From Salmonella bongori NCTC 12419 (GTDB lineage: Bacteria; Pseudomonadota; Gammaproteobacteria; Enterobacterales; Enterobacteriaceae): DNA of 64,000 nucleotides. How positions within the stretch are numbered: the first letter of the stretch is position 1; each line of letters opens with the position of its first letter. The stretch lies in contig NC_015761.1 in NCBI RefSeq assembly GCF_000252995.1, positions 2,108,001 to 2,172,000 of the forward strand, given 5' to 3'. The notes beneath the pieces were generated by a model. The model saw nothing but the letters and a program-made list of their open reading frames with translations. It searched no databases and had not been told where the DNA came from. The position numbers were made by a program, and so were the translations under genes. This document shows, piece after piece, positions 43,362-53,271 of the stretch.

Positions 43362-44520
43362 CGGTTGCTCCCTTCAGAAACGCGATCCCTAAATCAAACA
43401 GCGCGTCTATGACCACCGCCAACGCAATCACCGGAATGACGCCTAATAAGACCAGATCAATAGCGCTGCTCAACAGCCCCTGAAATACCAGCGCGCCAAA
43501 GCCTCCCGCGCCAATCAGCGCGGCGACGACGGCCATCCCTACCGTCTGTATCATTACCACCCGCAGGCTACGTAAAAAAACCGGTAGCGCCAGCGGTAGT
43601 TGAACATGTCTGAAGCGCTGGCCTGTGCTCATCCCCATTGCCCGTGCGCTCTCCAGCACATCGCGCGGCACCTGGTTGAGCCCGGCGACCACGCCACGAA
43701 CCAATGGCAACAGAGCATAAAGCACCAGCGCTATTAACGCAGGCGTCATGCCAGTGCCCGCTACGCCAAGCGTCCCGAGCCAGGGAAACTGTTTCACCAG
43801 TCCGGCCAGCGGCGCAATCAACAGACCAAACAACGCAACGGAAGGAATGGTCTGGATCACATTCAGCACGGTAAATACCGGCCCCTGGCGCGAGGCAGAA
43901 AAATAACACCAGATGCCCAACGGCAAGCCGATTGCCAGCGCCGGCAGTACGGTACCCGCCAGCAGCATCAAATGTTGAACCAGCGCGGCATCAAAAACGT
44001 CCTGGCGATTGGCATACTCTTTCAGAAGCGAAAGGTTGTCTAACGTGCCTGAAAACAGCAGCAACAGCGGTATAATGACGATTTGCACATGCAATAGCCA
44101 GCGCCGTAGCGGCTGGACGGTAAGACGGCGAATCGCATCGCTACAGGCCAGCAGTGTCAGACCGAGGCCGAGCCACAATCCGCTGCCCAGACTGGTACGC
44201 GCCAGCGGACTGCCCTCCTGCGCCAGCTGCGTCGCGGCTCTGCCCACGCCCCACAGCATCATAATGAAAAGCGCCTGCGCCACTATCAGCGTCAGCACGC
44301 TGCCACGTTTACCGGGCACAAAACACAGCGTGAACAGAACACATCCTGCGCCGGCCAACATCCAGATGGTCGACGGCCAGATATCCCATAGCTGACGCCC
44401 CTCGCCGCTCACCAGACGATTTGGAGCATAATTAATGAAAGGAAGCGCTGCAGCAAGCAGCGTCAGAATAACTAACAGCAACAGCACACGATTAATCGTG
44501 ATTTTGGCAACATCACTCAC
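43354..44520 (-). CDS. yehY: Osmoprotectant ABC transporter permease YehY
   Basis: Larger permease of the system, 388 residues. The N-terminal half adds extra helices (about 10-150), and the C-terminal half is the standard BPD_transp_1 domain, with EAA loop VAGLNQVPRDVLESARAMGMS. Translation probably begins at the GTG at 44520 (MSDVAKITINR), three bases after the osmF stop. No strong ribosome site is visible, so coupling to osmF is likely. Confidence 0.92.
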   Translation of the reverse strand: MSDVAKITINRVLLLLVILTLLAAALPFINYAPNRLVSGEGRQLWDIWPSTIWMLAGAGCVLFTLCFVPGKRGSVLTLIVAQALFIMMLWGVGRAATQLAQEGSPLARTSLGSGLWLGLGLTLLACSDAIRRLTVQPLRRWLLHVQIVIIPLLLLFSGTLDNLSLLKEYANRQDVFDAALVQHLMLLAGTVLPALAIGLPLGIWCYFSASRQGPVFTVLNVIQTIPSVALFGLLIAPLAGLVKQFPWLGTLGVAGTGMTPALIALVLYALLPLVRGVVAGLNQVPRDVLESARAMGMSTGQRFRHVQLPLALPVFLRSLRVVMIQTVGMAVVAALIGAGGFGALVFQGLLSSAIDLVLLGVIPVIALAVVIDALFDLGIAFLKGATDD

Positions 44521-44523
44521 AAA

Positions 44524-45441
44524 TTACTTCACCCACCCTTTTTGCCTGAGGTAATCTGCGGCGACTTTTTTCGCATCCAGCCCTTCAACAGCAATTTTGG
44601 CGTTTAACTGTTGCAAGGTTTTCTCATCAAGACTGGCAAAAACTGGCTGTAACCAGTCGGCCATCTGCGGATAGGCCTGTAACACCGCCTCACGCACGAC
44701 TGGCGCAGGCGCATAGATAGGCTGAACGCCCTTTGGGTCGCTCAGGGTTTGCAGGCCCAGCGCGGCAACCGGGCCATCGGTTCCATAAGCCATCGCAGCA
44801 TTAACGCCAGAGGTCTGCTGTGCGGCGGCTTTGATTGTGACCGCCGTATCACCGCCGGCTAGCGAGAGGAGCTGGCTCTGATTCAGGGAAAAACCATAGG
44901 CCTTTTCAAACGCGGGCAGCGCATCCGCCCGCTCGATAAATTCTGCAGACGCCGCCAGCTTAAAGACGCCCCCCTCTTTCAGATAACGGCTCAGGTCGGC
45001 AAGCGAGACGAGTTTATTTTTTTCGGCCACATCCTGACGTACCGCAATGGTCCAGGTATTATTGGCGGGCGCGGGCGTCAGCCAGATTAATTTATTCTGT
45101 TCCGCATCTCGTTTTTTGACTTTCTCAAAGCCCTGCTGCGCATTTTTCCAGGCCGGATCGTTTTCATCCTTAAAAAAGAACGCCCCGTTACCGGTATATT
45201 CCGGATAGATATCCAGTTCACCCGCGGTAATCGCACCGCGAACGACTGGCGTCGTCCCCAGCTGGATTTTATTAACCGTCTTAACGCCGTGGCTTTCCAG
45301 TACCTGCAAAATCATATTACCGAGCAGCGCACCTTCGGTATCAATCTTTGACCCGACCGTCACAGGCGATGCAGCCTGAAGAGGTAAACTCACTGTCGCC
45401 AACAGCGCCAGCGAACTTACCCATCGCTTTGAGATCGTCAT
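44524..45441 (-). CDS. osmF: Periplasmic osmoprotectant-binding protein OsmF (YehZ)
   Basis: OpuAC/OpuCC-type substrate-binding protein, 305 residues. A signal peptide (MTISKRWVSSLALLATVSLPLQA) precedes VTVGSKIDTEGALLGNMILQVLE and the pattern ELDIYPEYTGNGA typical of glycine-betaine/choline binders. It is the first gene of osmF-yehYXW and is known to be RpoS- and osmotically induced in E. coli. A CTATGCTT element upstream fits sigma-S use. Confidence 0.94.
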   Translation of the reverse strand: MTISKRWVSSLALLATVSLPLQAASPVTVGSKIDTEGALLGNMILQVLESHGVKTVNKIQLGTTPVVRGAITAGELDIYPEYTGNGAFFFKDENDPAWKNAQQGFEKVKKRDAEQNKLIWLTPAPANNTWTIAVRQDVAEKNKLVSLADLSRYLKEGGVFKLAASAEFIERADALPAFEKAYGFSLNQSQLLSLAGGDTAVTIKAAAQQTSGVNAAMAYGTDGPVAALGLQTLSDPKGVQPIYAPAPVVREAVLQAYPQMADWLQPVFASLDEKTLQQLNAKIAVEGLDAKKVAADYLRQKGWVK

Positions 45442-45489
45442 GATGTTTCCCTCATTCTTTTACGGCCTTTTTCAGAGACGTGAGGAAAA

Positions 45490-45497
45490 AGCATAGC
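45490..45497 (-). promoter_or_regulatory. Putative sigma-S -10 of osmF
   Basis: On the minus strand this reads CTATGCTT, one change from the sigma-S -10 consensus CTAYACTT, about 49 bases before the osmF ATG. The upstream sequence lacks a clear -35, as is common for RpoS promoters. Confidence 0.45.
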
Positions 45498-45592
45498 TGA
45501 AAAGTCTGCGTTTAGCCTGGCATTTGCAGATTTTTCGGCAACTTAAGTGACATGAGTGGCAATAAAAGTCCGACAAAGAACGTCATTGCAAA

Positions 45593-45617
45593 ACAGGGCG
45601 CAGATAGTGCGCCCTGT
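45593..45617 (-). terminator. Intrinsic terminator of bglX
   Basis: A 10-bp stem, ACAGGGCGCA / TGCGCCCTGT, with a five-base loop is followed on the minus strand by TTTTGC, 12 bases after the bglX stop. Confidence 0.8.
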
Positions 45618-45628
45618 TGGCGGCAGGC

Positions 45629-47926
45629 TTACAACAGTTCAAACGATGCCGGCTTAACGCGGGCGGAGTCCACGCCGATAAAAACGTTGAATTTGCCGGG
45701 TTCTGCGTCATATTTCATTCGCTGATTCCAGAATTTCAACGCATTGATATCAATCGGGAAACTCACCGTTTTAGTCTCGCCAGGCTTGAGGATGATTTTT
45801 TCAAAGCCTTTTAACTGCTTCACCGGGCGGCTCATTGACGCCGTGACATCCTGTAAATACATCTGGATGACCGTTGCCCCTTCGCGTTTACCGGTATTCG
45901 TCACTTCGACGCTTGCGGTGACCTTGCCATCACGTTTCATGGTTGGTGCGGAAAGCGTAACGTCGGACACCTTGAACGTGTTATAGCTCAAACCGTAGCC
46001 AAACGGATAGAGCGGACCATTCGCTTCGTCAAAGTAACGTGAAGTATATTTGTCTGGCTTTTCCGGATTATACGGACGTCCCGTATTGAGATGGCTGTAA
46101 TAGACCGGAATTTGTCCCACCGAACGCGGGAAGGACATCGGCAGTTTGCCTGACGGGTTGTCATCGCCAAACAGCACATCGGCTATCGCGTTGCCGCCTT
46201 CCGTCCCGGCAAACCAGGTTTCCAGAATCGCATCGGCCTGTTGATCTTCTTTTACCAGCGCCAGCGGCCTGCCGTTCATTAACACCAGCACCAGCGGTTT
46301 ACCAGTGGCTTTCAGAGCAGTGATTAAGTCGCGCTGGCTCTGGGGAATGGTGATATCGGTACGGCTGGAGGCCTCATGCGCCATCCCCTGCGACTCCCCC
46401 ACCACTGCGACAACCACATCAGCCTGTTTCGCCGCCTGTACCGCCTCATCAATCATCGCCTGCGGCGAGCGAGGATCAATTTTCACCACCTCTTCATACA
46501 GGTTTAAGAAATCTACGATATCTTTATCATTGGTGATGTTCGCCCCTTTGGCATACAGCACCTTACCGCGCTCACCCAACGCGTTTTTAATCCCCGTCAG
46601 GACGGTAACTGACTGGTCGGCGACGCCTGCGGCAGACCAACTCCCCATGATATCACGCTTGCTGTCAGCCAGCGGTCCGACTACGGCGATAGTAGCGTTT
46701 TTGCTAAGCGGCAGCGTATTGAGGCGATTTTTAAGCAGTACCAGACTTTCACGCGCGACTTCTCGCGCCTCTTTACGATGCAGGCGACTTTCGGCGTTGG
46801 TATCCACCGGGTCGCTTTCTTTCGGCCCCAGATGGCTGTACGGATCGTTAAACAACCCCATATCATATTTGACATTCAGCACGTGGCGGGTGGCGTCATC
46901 CAGCTCCGCCATCGTCACCTTACCGCTCTTGATAAGCCCGGGCAGATATTTGCTGTAATACTCATCCGCCATGCTCATATCCACCCCTGACTTCAGCGCC
47001 ACGCGCACCGCGTCTTCCGGATCGGTAGCCGTACCGTGTTTAATCAGTTCTTTAATGGCGCCATGGTCGGAAACAGTAATGCCCTTAAACCCCCACTGAT
47101 GGCGCAGAACATCTTTCAGCAGCCAGGCATCTGATGTCGCCGGGGTGCCGTTAAGCGAATTTAGCGCTATCATCACCGCGCCGCTGCCCGCATCCAACCC
47201 TGCTTTGTACGGCGGCATGTAGTCGTTAAACAGGCGCTGCGGGCTCATATCCACGGTGTTGTACTCTTTACCGCCTTCAACGGCGCCATAGGCGGCAAAA
47301 TGTTTCACGCTGGTCATCACCGAGTAGCGGTCCGCCGGGCTTTTGCCCTGCATCGCTTTCACCATGGTTTCGCCCATGATGGAGGTTAAATATGTATCTT
47401 CGCCAAAGCCTTCGGAGGCGCGTCCCCAACGCGGATCGCGGGAGACATCCACCATCGGCGCCCAGGTCATATTCAGACCATCATCCGCCGCTTCATACGC
47501 CGATACGCGTCCTACGGTTCTTACCGCATCCAGATTAAATGTAGAAGCCAGTCCGAGGCTTATTGGAAAGACCGTTCGCTGGCCATGTACCACGTCATAG
47601 GCAAAAAAGAGAGGAATTTTCAGACGGCTCAATGCCATTACCTGATCCTGCATTTGACGAATATCCTGACGGGTGACGGTATTAAAAATCGCCCCGACCT
47701 GCCCGTTTTTGATCATCTCGCGAATAGCGTCTTTCGGATTCTCAGGACCGACGCTAATCAGACGCAGCTGTCCAATTTTTTCATCAACGGTCATTTTCTT
47801 GAGTAAATCGGTGACAAACGCGTCGCGCGCTTCAGGCGTCAGCGGGTGATTGCCAAACAGGTTTTCTGCCAATGCTGGCTGCATCGCCAGACTCACAGCA
47901 ACCCCTACTGAACAAAACCATTTCAT
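45629..47926 (-). CDS. bglX: Periplasmic beta-glucosidase BglX (GH3)
   Basis: Glycoside hydrolase family 3 enzyme, 765 residues, as in E. coli. A signal peptide (MKWFCSVGVAVSLAMQPALA) is cleaved before ENLF. It has an (alpha/beta)8 domain with the nucleophile aspartate in GITVSDHGAIKEL, an alpha/beta sandwich with KHFAAYGA and the RLHRKEAREVARES region, and a C-terminal fibronectin-III-like domain (about 660-765). It hydrolyses beta-linked glucosides and related sugars in the periplasm. It is divergent from dld across a 265-base gap in which I recognise no further gene. Confidence 0.96.
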   Translation of the reverse strand: MKWFCSVGVAVSLAMQPALAENLFGNHPLTPEARDAFVTDLLKKMTVDEKIGQLRLISVGPENPKDAIREMIKNGQVGAIFNTVTRQDIRQMQDQVMALSRLKIPLFFAYDVVHGQRTVFPISLGLASTFNLDAVRTVGRVSAYEAADDGLNMTWAPMVDVSRDPRWGRASEGFGEDTYLTSIMGETMVKAMQGKSPADRYSVMTSVKHFAAYGAVEGGKEYNTVDMSPQRLFNDYMPPYKAGLDAGSGAVMIALNSLNGTPATSDAWLLKDVLRHQWGFKGITVSDHGAIKELIKHGTATDPEDAVRVALKSGVDMSMADEYYSKYLPGLIKSGKVTMAELDDATRHVLNVKYDMGLFNDPYSHLGPKESDPVDTNAESRLHRKEAREVARESLVLLKNRLNTLPLSKNATIAVVGPLADSKRDIMGSWSAAGVADQSVTVLTGIKNALGERGKVLYAKGANITNDKDIVDFLNLYEEVVKIDPRSPQAMIDEAVQAAKQADVVVAVVGESQGMAHEASSRTDITIPQSQRDLITALKATGKPLVLVLMNGRPLALVKEDQQADAILETWFAGTEGGNAIADVLFGDDNPSGKLPMSFPRSVGQIPVYYSHLNTGRPYNPEKPDKYTSRYFDEANGPLYPFGYGLSYNTFKVSDVTLSAPTMKRDGKVTASVEVTNTGKREGATVIQMYLQDVTASMSRPVKQLKGFEKIILKPGETKTVSFPIDINALKFWNQRMKYDAEPGKFNVFIGVDSARVKPASFELL

Positions 47927-48191
47927 GTTGTTCTCTCTTTATCTTTATCCCGACGAGGCGGTAAAAACAGAATAAAAACCGCAGTTTGCCATAAGCGTAA
48001 ACGTGAGAGGAGAAGAAAGCGAAGGTTATTCACTTAATTTTCTGCACAACCGAATCCGAAAACACCGTCGAAGGGTATCAGAGCGGCAAATGAGCGCAGC
48101 CAATGCAGATACAATTTGAATGAGAAAGCGTATTGTCATACAAAGCGCTATGCTTAACGCTGATATTTTGTCCCACCACAAGGAGTGGAGA

Positions 48192-49922
48192 ATGTCTTCC
48201 ATAACAATGACCGATAATAAAGAGTTCCTCAATGAGCTGGCCCGCCAGGTTGGCCATTCTCACCTGCTGACCGATCCTGCAAAAACCGCCCGCTATCGCA
48301 AGGGTTTCCGATCCGGCCAGGGCGACGCGCTGGCCGTCGTTTTTCCGGGTTCATTACTGGAGTTGTGGCGCGTGCTCAACGCCTGCGTTAACGCTGACAA
48401 AATTATTCTGATGCAGGCTGCTAACACCGGACTAACCGAAGGCTCCACGCCAAACGGCAACGACTACGATCGCGATATTGTTATCATCAGCACCCTGCGG
48501 CTGGATAAGCTGCACTTACTGGATAGCGGCAAACAGGTTCTGGCCTGGCCCGGCACAACGCTCTACTCGCTGGAAAAAGCGCTTAAACCGCTGGGCCGCG
48601 AACCACATTCGGTGATTGGCTCGTCGTGTATCGGCGCGTCGGTTATCGGCGGCATCTGTAATAATTCCGGCGGTTCGCTGGTACAGCGCGGCCCGGCCTA
48701 TACCGAGATGTCGCTCTTTGCCCGTATTGACGAGCAGGGAAAACTGCAGCTGGTCAATCATCTGGGGATTGATCTTGGGAACACACCGGAGCAAATCCTG
48801 AACAAGCTGGATGACGAACGGATTAAAGAGGAAGATGTGCGCCATGATGGTCGTCATGCGCACGATCACGACTACGTGACGCGGGTACGAGATATCAACG
48901 CCGATACGCCCGCTCGCTATAACGCCGACCCGGACCGTTTGTTTGAATCTTCCGGCTGCGCCGGAAAACTGGCGGTTTTTGCCGTTCGGCTTGATACCTT
49001 TGAAGCGGAAAAAAATCAGCAAGTCTTTTATATCGGCACTAACCAGCCAGCAGTACTGACGGAGATTCGTCGGCATATTCTGGCAAACTTCGACAACCTG
49101 CCAGTCGCAGGAGAATATATGCATCGCGATATCTACGATATTGCGGAGCAGTACGGTAAAGATACCTTCCTGATGATCGATAAGCTCGGCACCGACAAGA
49201 TGCCGTTCTTCTTTACGCTAAAAGGCCGTACTGATGCAATGCTGGAAAAAGTAAAATTTTTCCGTCCGCATTTCACTGACCGCGCGATGCAGAAATTTGG
49301 CCATCTGTTTCCCGGCCATCTGCCGCCGCGGATGAAAAACTGGCGCGACAAGTATGAGCATCATCTCCTGTTAAAAATGGCGGGAGACGGCGTCGCAGAA
49401 GCACAACGCTGGCTGAATGAATTTTTTAAATCCGCTGAGGGCGGTTTCTTCACCTGTACGCCGGAAGAAGGCAACAAAGCCTTCCTGCACCGCTTCGCCG
49501 CTGCTGGCGCGGCAATTCGCTATCAGGCTGTACACGCTAATGAAGTGGAAGATATTCTGGCGCTGGATATCGCTCTGCGCCGCAACGATACCGACTGGTT
49601 CGAGCATCTGCCGCCGGAAATCGACAGCCAACTGGTACATAAACTCTATTACGGCCACTTTATGTGCCACGTTTTTCATCAGGACTATATCGTGAAGAAA
49701 GGCGTCGACGTCCACGCGCTGAAAGCGCAAATGCTGGCGCTGTTGCAGGCTCGCGGGGCGCAATACCCGGCGGAACACAACGTTGGACATCTGTATAAAG
49801 CGCCGGAAGCGTTGACGCGTTTTTATCGGCAAAATGACCCGACCAACAGCATGAACCCTGGTATTGGCAAAACAAGCAAGCGGAAATTCTGGCAGGAAAG
49901 CACGCCCGACGAGACGCATTAA
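48192..49922 (+). CDS. dld: Quinone-dependent D-lactate dehydrogenase Dld
   Basis: FAD-dependent peripheral inner-membrane enzyme oxidising D-lactate to pyruvate and passing electrons to the quinone pool. It has 576 residues: an FAD-binding PCMH domain (about 40-210, with VIGSSCIGASVIGGICNNSGGS), then the membrane-binding domain and cap. The ATG at 48192 has AAGGAGTGG upstream and gives the conserved MSS-xxT-DNK start. An in-frame start 72 bases earlier is not conserved. The C-terminus is slightly longer than in E. coli. Confidence 0.96.
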   Translation: MSSITMTDNKEFLNELARQVGHSHLLTDPAKTARYRKGFRSGQGDALAVVFPGSLLELWRVLNACVNADKIILMQAANTGLTEGSTPNGNDYDRDIVIISTLRLDKLHLLDSGKQVLAWPGTTLYSLEKALKPLGREPHSVIGSSCIGASVIGGICNNSGGSLVQRGPAYTEMSLFARIDEQGKLQLVNHLGIDLGNTPEQILNKLDDERIKEEDVRHDGRHAHDHDYVTRVRDINADTPARYNADPDRLFESSGCAGKLAVFAVRLDTFEAEKNQQVFYIGTNQPAVLTEIRRHILANFDNLPVAGEYMHRDIYDIAEQYGKDTFLMIDKLGTDKMPFFFTLKGRTDAMLEKVKFFRPHFTDRAMQKFGHLFPGHLPPRMKNWRDKYEHHLLLKMAGDGVAEAQRWLNEFFKSAEGGFFTCTPEEGNKAFLHRFAAAGAAIRYQAVHANEVEDILALDIALRRNDTDWFEHLPPEIDSQLVHKLYYGHFMCHVFHQDYIVKKGVDVHALKAQMLALLQARGAQYPAEHNVGHLYKAPEALTRFYRQNDPTNSMNPGIGKTSKRKFWQESTPDETH

Positions 49923-49944
49923 TACCATGCAGTTTGCCGTGAAT

Positions 49945-49979
49945 GCCCGGCGGCGCGATGCCTGCCGGGCCTGCGGCAA
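49945..49979. repeat. REP element between dld and pbpG
   Basis: GCCCGGC...GCCGGGC stem followed by CTGCGGCAAC is the standard REP arrangement in a convergent gap. It probably also ends both transcripts. Confidence 0.75.
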
Positions 49980-49980
49980 C

Positions 49981-50928
49981 TTAATCGTTCTGTGCGGTTT
50001 GCGCCCCGGCACTGGCGCTGGCTGCCGCCATTTGCGCGGCTTTTTGCTTTTTATAGCTCAACGCGGCAGCCGGAACGGGCATGACTTTACCGGTTTCAAT
50101 CCATGTACGCAGGCGACTGGCGTCCGCAAAGTGGGTATATTTGCCGAACGCATCCATGACCACCAGCGCGACCGGTTTGTTATTGATCACGGTACGCATC
50201 ACCAGGCAATGCCCCGCCGCATTGGTAAAGCCGGTTTTCGTTAACTGGATATTCCAGTTATCACGGTAGACCAAATGGTTGGTATTGCGAAACGGCAGCG
50301 TATATGCCGGATGCGAGAATGTCGCCATGTCTTCGCGCGTGGTGCTTAGCTGGCCAATCAGCGGGTATTGCTTCGTGGCAATCAGCAGTTTTGTTAAGTC
50401 CCGTGCGGTCGAAACGTTATGAATCGACAACCCCGTCGGCTCAACAAAGCGGGTATGCGTCATGCCCAACGCTTTCGCCTTCGCATTCATCGCTTTAATA
50501 AATGCGTTATAACCGCCGGGATAATAGTGCGCCAGACTGGCTGCTGCCCGGTTTTCGGAAGACATCAGGGCCAGCAGCAACATATTTTTGCGGCTAATTT
50601 CGCTGTTCAGGCGCACGCGGGAATACACCCCTTTCATCTCCGGCGTCTGGCTGATATCAACTTTCAGTTTTTCATCCAGCGGCAGCCGTGCGTCGAGCAC
50701 GACCATCGCCGTCATTAATTTGGTTATCGAAGCAATTGGCCGCACCAGATCCGGATGATTCGAATAGATCACTTTATTGGTGTTGAGATCAACAATCATT
50801 GCGCTACCGGAAGCTATCTCAGGTTGAGACGCCGCGGTTGTCGCTGCCGTTTTCGCCACGGCTTGTGGGGCAAAAGGAACGGCCAACATCAGAGCAAGGC
50901 TCAGGAATGAAGCTCGGAATTTCAGCAT
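49981..50928 (-). CDS. pbpG: D-alanyl-D-alanine endopeptidase PBP7
   Basis: Low-molecular-weight penicillin-binding protein that cleaves DD-crosslinks in peptidoglycan. It has 315 residues. A signal peptide ends near AVAK. Active-site motifs are SITK (Ser67), SSEN (SxN) and KTG in QLTKTGFTNAAG. The C-terminal tail after about residue 280 is basic and alanine-rich (YKKQKAAQMAAASASAGAQ) and longer than in E. coli. It is periplasmic and likely loosely membrane-associated. Confidence 0.95.
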   Translation of the reverse strand: MLKFRASFLSLALMLAVPFAPQAVAKTAATTAASQPEIASGSAMIVDLNTNKVIYSNHPDLVRPIASITKLMTAMVVLDARLPLDEKLKVDISQTPEMKGVYSRVRLNSEISRKNMLLLALMSSENRAAASLAHYYPGGYNAFIKAMNAKAKALGMTHTRFVEPTGLSIHNVSTARDLTKLLIATKQYPLIGQLSTTREDMATFSHPAYTLPFRNTNHLVYRDNWNIQLTKTGFTNAAGHCLVMRTVINNKPVALVVMDAFGKYTHFADASRLRTWIETGKVMPVPAAALSYKKQKAAQMAAASASAGAQTAQND

Positions 50929-51091
50929 GATGAGATTTCTGATAATGATTCACGCGCGTCGTGACGCACACCGCCTGAGCAAAGGTTTTACTCAAGCTAG
51001 CAGTGGCATCATAGCGGCACGCCAGCGATGCCGCCACAGAAGAATCGTTAGAAAATGCGCTCTTGCTGGCTTTTACGGCAACCTGTCTCGC

Positions 51092-51679
51092 TCAGAACAG
51101 ACGGTATCCGTATCCCCACAGGATAACGGTAATCGCCAGCAGCACCTCCAGCACCAGCACGCCGATGGCGAGCGTCGAGCTGGAAAAGCGCAATCCTTCT
51201 TCCTTATTAATATTGAGGAAGGTCGGGATACCCAGATACAGCAAATAGCCGGTGTAAAAGAGCGCCACGGCGCCGATCAGAGCGCACAGCCATACCAGCG
51301 GATAAAGCGCCACCAGCCCGCTTAAAAAAAGTGGCGTTGCCACATAGCCGGCAAAAACCATACAGCGCGCAAGCGTTGGCCGCTGTGGATAGTTTCGCGC
51401 CATCCACCAAATAACGCGCCCCATCACGGCGACGCCCGCCAGCATTACGCCATAGAACAGGAGAGCCAGCGCAAAACCGGTAAACAGAGAGAGTTGCAAC
51501 ACGTTGCCGTCACCAAAATTCCAGCCAATTTGCGTCGTGCCAATAAAAGCGCTGACGACCGGAATCGCCGCCATCAGCAGAACGTGGTGCGTATAGTGAT
51601 GCGAAACGGTTTCGTTTTCGCTTTTGATCACCTGCATTTCCCGATCGGGATGGGAAAAAAGCCCCCATACATGGTTCAT
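51092..51679 (-). CDS. yohC: Inner-membrane protein YohC (Yip1 family)
   Basis: 195 residues with about five membrane helices, and an N-terminal cytoplasmic stretch MNHVWGLFSHPDREMQVIKSEN. Yip1-domain membrane protein of unknown function in bacteria. The ATG at 51679 matches the E. coli start. A 13-codon upstream extension is not conserved. Confidence 0.9.
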   Translation of the reverse strand: MNHVWGLFSHPDREMQVIKSENETVSHHYTHHVLLMAAIPVVSAFIGTTQIGWNFGDGNVLQLSLFTGFALALLFYGVMLAGVAVMGRVIWWMARNYPQRPTLARCMVFAGYVATPLFLSGLVALYPLVWLCALIGAVALFYTGYLLYLGIPTFLNINKEEGLRFSSSTLAIGVLVLEVLLAITVILWGYGYRLF

Positions 51680-51837
51680 ACTGCCCCCTTCTGGTGCCTC
51701 GGATGTCAGTATGTTCAAGTATAATTCATATCATGGTTATTTTATGAACAATAACAAAATCGTTTCCGGCAAAACGCTGGCTTTGCCGCGCACAAGTCTT
51801 GCCAGGGTGTATGCTTAATGCCGGAGGTTGTTTACGT

Positions 51838-52407
51838 ATGGATATTAATACGCTTATTACGCATTATGGCTATGCGGCGCTGGTTATCGGCAGTATGGCC
51901 GAAGGCGAAACTATTACCCTGCTGGGCGGCGTGGCGGCGCATCAGGGGCTGCTCAAGTTTCCGCTGGTGGTCGTGGCCGTCGCGCTGGGAGGGATGATCG
52001 GTGACCAACTGCTTTATTTGTTGGGACGATGCTATGGTGGAAAGATCCTGCGCCGTTTTTCCCGCTACCATACTAAAATTCGTCATGCGCAGAAAATGAT
52101 CCAACGCCATCCGTATCTGTTTGTGATCGGTACGCGCTTTATGTACGGATTCCGGGTGGTTGGCCCGTTACTGATTGGCGCCAGCCGCCTGCCGCCTAAA
52201 ATTTTTCTGCCGCTGAATATTTTCGGCGCGCTGGTCTGGGCGTTACTGTTTACCTCGTTGGGGTATCTTGGCGGCGAGGTGATCGCGCCCTGGCTGCATA
52301 ACCTCGATCAGCATCTCCGACACGGATTCTGGCTGATTCTGGCGGTGGTACTGGTGGTCGGCATACGCTGGTGGCTGAAAAGACGCGGCAAAGCGAATGC
52401 CCGTTAA
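51838..52407 (+). CDS. yohD: DedA-family membrane protein YohD
   Basis: DedA/SNARE-associated (VTT) domain protein, 189 residues. Family motifs are EGETITLLGGVAAHQG near the N-terminus and RFMYGFRVVGPLLIGASRLPP in the middle, with re-entrant loops and several helices. Relatives transport undecaprenyl phosphate or phospholipids. The particular role of YohD is not known. The ATG at 51838 is used because it follows GGAGG by 15 bases and gives the conserved start MDINTLI. Confidence 0.92.
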   Translation: MDINTLITHYGYAALVIGSMAEGETITLLGGVAAHQGLLKFPLVVVAVALGGMIGDQLLYLLGRCYGGKILRRFSRYHTKIRHAQKMIQRHPYLFVIGTRFMYGFRVVGPLLIGASRLPPKIFLPLNIFGALVWALLFTSLGYLGGEVIAPWLHNLDQHLRHGFWLILAVVLVVGIRWWLKRRGKANAR

Positions 52408-52410
52408 CGC

Positions 52411-52432
52411 GGATGGCATAACGCCGCCATCC
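52411..52432. terminator. Palindrome between yohD and yohF
   Basis: GGATGGC / GCCATCC, with CGG following, lies between two convergent genes. It is a REP-like hairpin that probably ends both. Confidence 0.5.
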
Positions 52433-52444
52433 GGTATGCTACGT

Positions 52445-53206
52445 TTATTTCGCGTTGAATTGCGGATTCACCAGCATAAAACCGCCGTCGACAATCAGTG
52501 ACTGGCCGGTGGTATAACTTGCCCCTTGCGAACATAGCCAGGCGACAAGGCTGGCTATCTCATGTGTAGAGCCTGGTCTGGCGATGGGGATCGACGGTTC
52601 CGATCCCGGTTCGATGTCGCTGTCGTCCATATCATTCATCGGCGTGGCAATCGCGCCCGGCGCGACGGCGTTGACCAAAATATTATGCTCAATCAGTTCC
52701 AGCGCCATGGATTTGGTTAACCCACCGAGCGCATGTTTCGCGGCGGTATAGGCACTGGCTTGTGGAAGCGGCGTATGCTCATGGACGGAGGTAATATTGA
52801 TAATACGTCCCCCCTCCCCCTGTTTAATCATATGCCGGGCGGCGATTTGCGCGCAAAGAAATGCGCCGTCAACATCCACGGTAAAAATTTGCCGCCACTG
52901 CGTAAACGGCATATCGATAAACGCGGATTTGCTCATCGCTCCGGCATTATTAACCAGCACGTCAACGCGCCCCAGACGCTGGATAAGATGTTCAATGGCC
53001 TGTGCGCCCTCGGGTAACTGACTCAGATCAAGATGAACAGTCTCTGCCCGCACGCCAAATTGCGCCGCTTTTTTTGCCGTCTCCTGCGCGCCGCGTTCAT
53101 CAGAATGCCAGGTGATACCAATATCAAAACCGTTTTGCGCTAATAACAACGCACACGTTTTGCCAATTCCCGAATCTGATGCCGTTACAATTGCCACTTT
53201 GGTCAT
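52445..53206 (-). CDS. yohF: Short-chain dehydrogenase/reductase YohF
   Basis: Classical SDR, 253 residues. Cofactor motif TASDSGIGKTCALLL, structural motif NNAG, catalytic Ser in NITSVHEH, YxxxK as YTAAKHA, and the terminal VDGGFML are all present. A glycine/acetoin-like oxidoreductase role has been proposed for the E. coli protein. The substrate here is not established. It lies 65 bases downstream of the mdtQ stop and reads in the same direction. It converges on yohD. Confidence 0.92.
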   Translation of the reverse strand: MTKVAIVTASDSGIGKTCALLLAQNGFDIGITWHSDERGAQETAKKAAQFGVRAETVHLDLSQLPEGAQAIEHLIQRLGRVDVLVNNAGAMSKSAFIDMPFTQWRQIFTVDVDGAFLCAQIAARHMIKQGEGGRIINITSVHEHTPLPQASAYTAAKHALGGLTKSMALELIEHNILVNAVAPGAIATPMNDMDDSDIEPGSEPSIPIARPGSTHEIASLVAWLCSQGASYTTGQSLIVDGGFMLVNPQFNAK

Positions 53207-53271
53207 ATTGCTCTCCGGATGAATCCTACACAGCCTAAGTATAGAAACCCTGCCTGATTCATCCGGAAAAA

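Noticed and set aside
46305..46958. 217-codon plus-strand reading frame within bglX
   Set aside because: It is antisense to the conserved GH3 coding region and has no start signals.
48516..49124. 202-codon minus-strand reading frame within dld
   Set aside because: It is entirely inside the conserved FAD domain of dld on the opposite strand, with no independent support.
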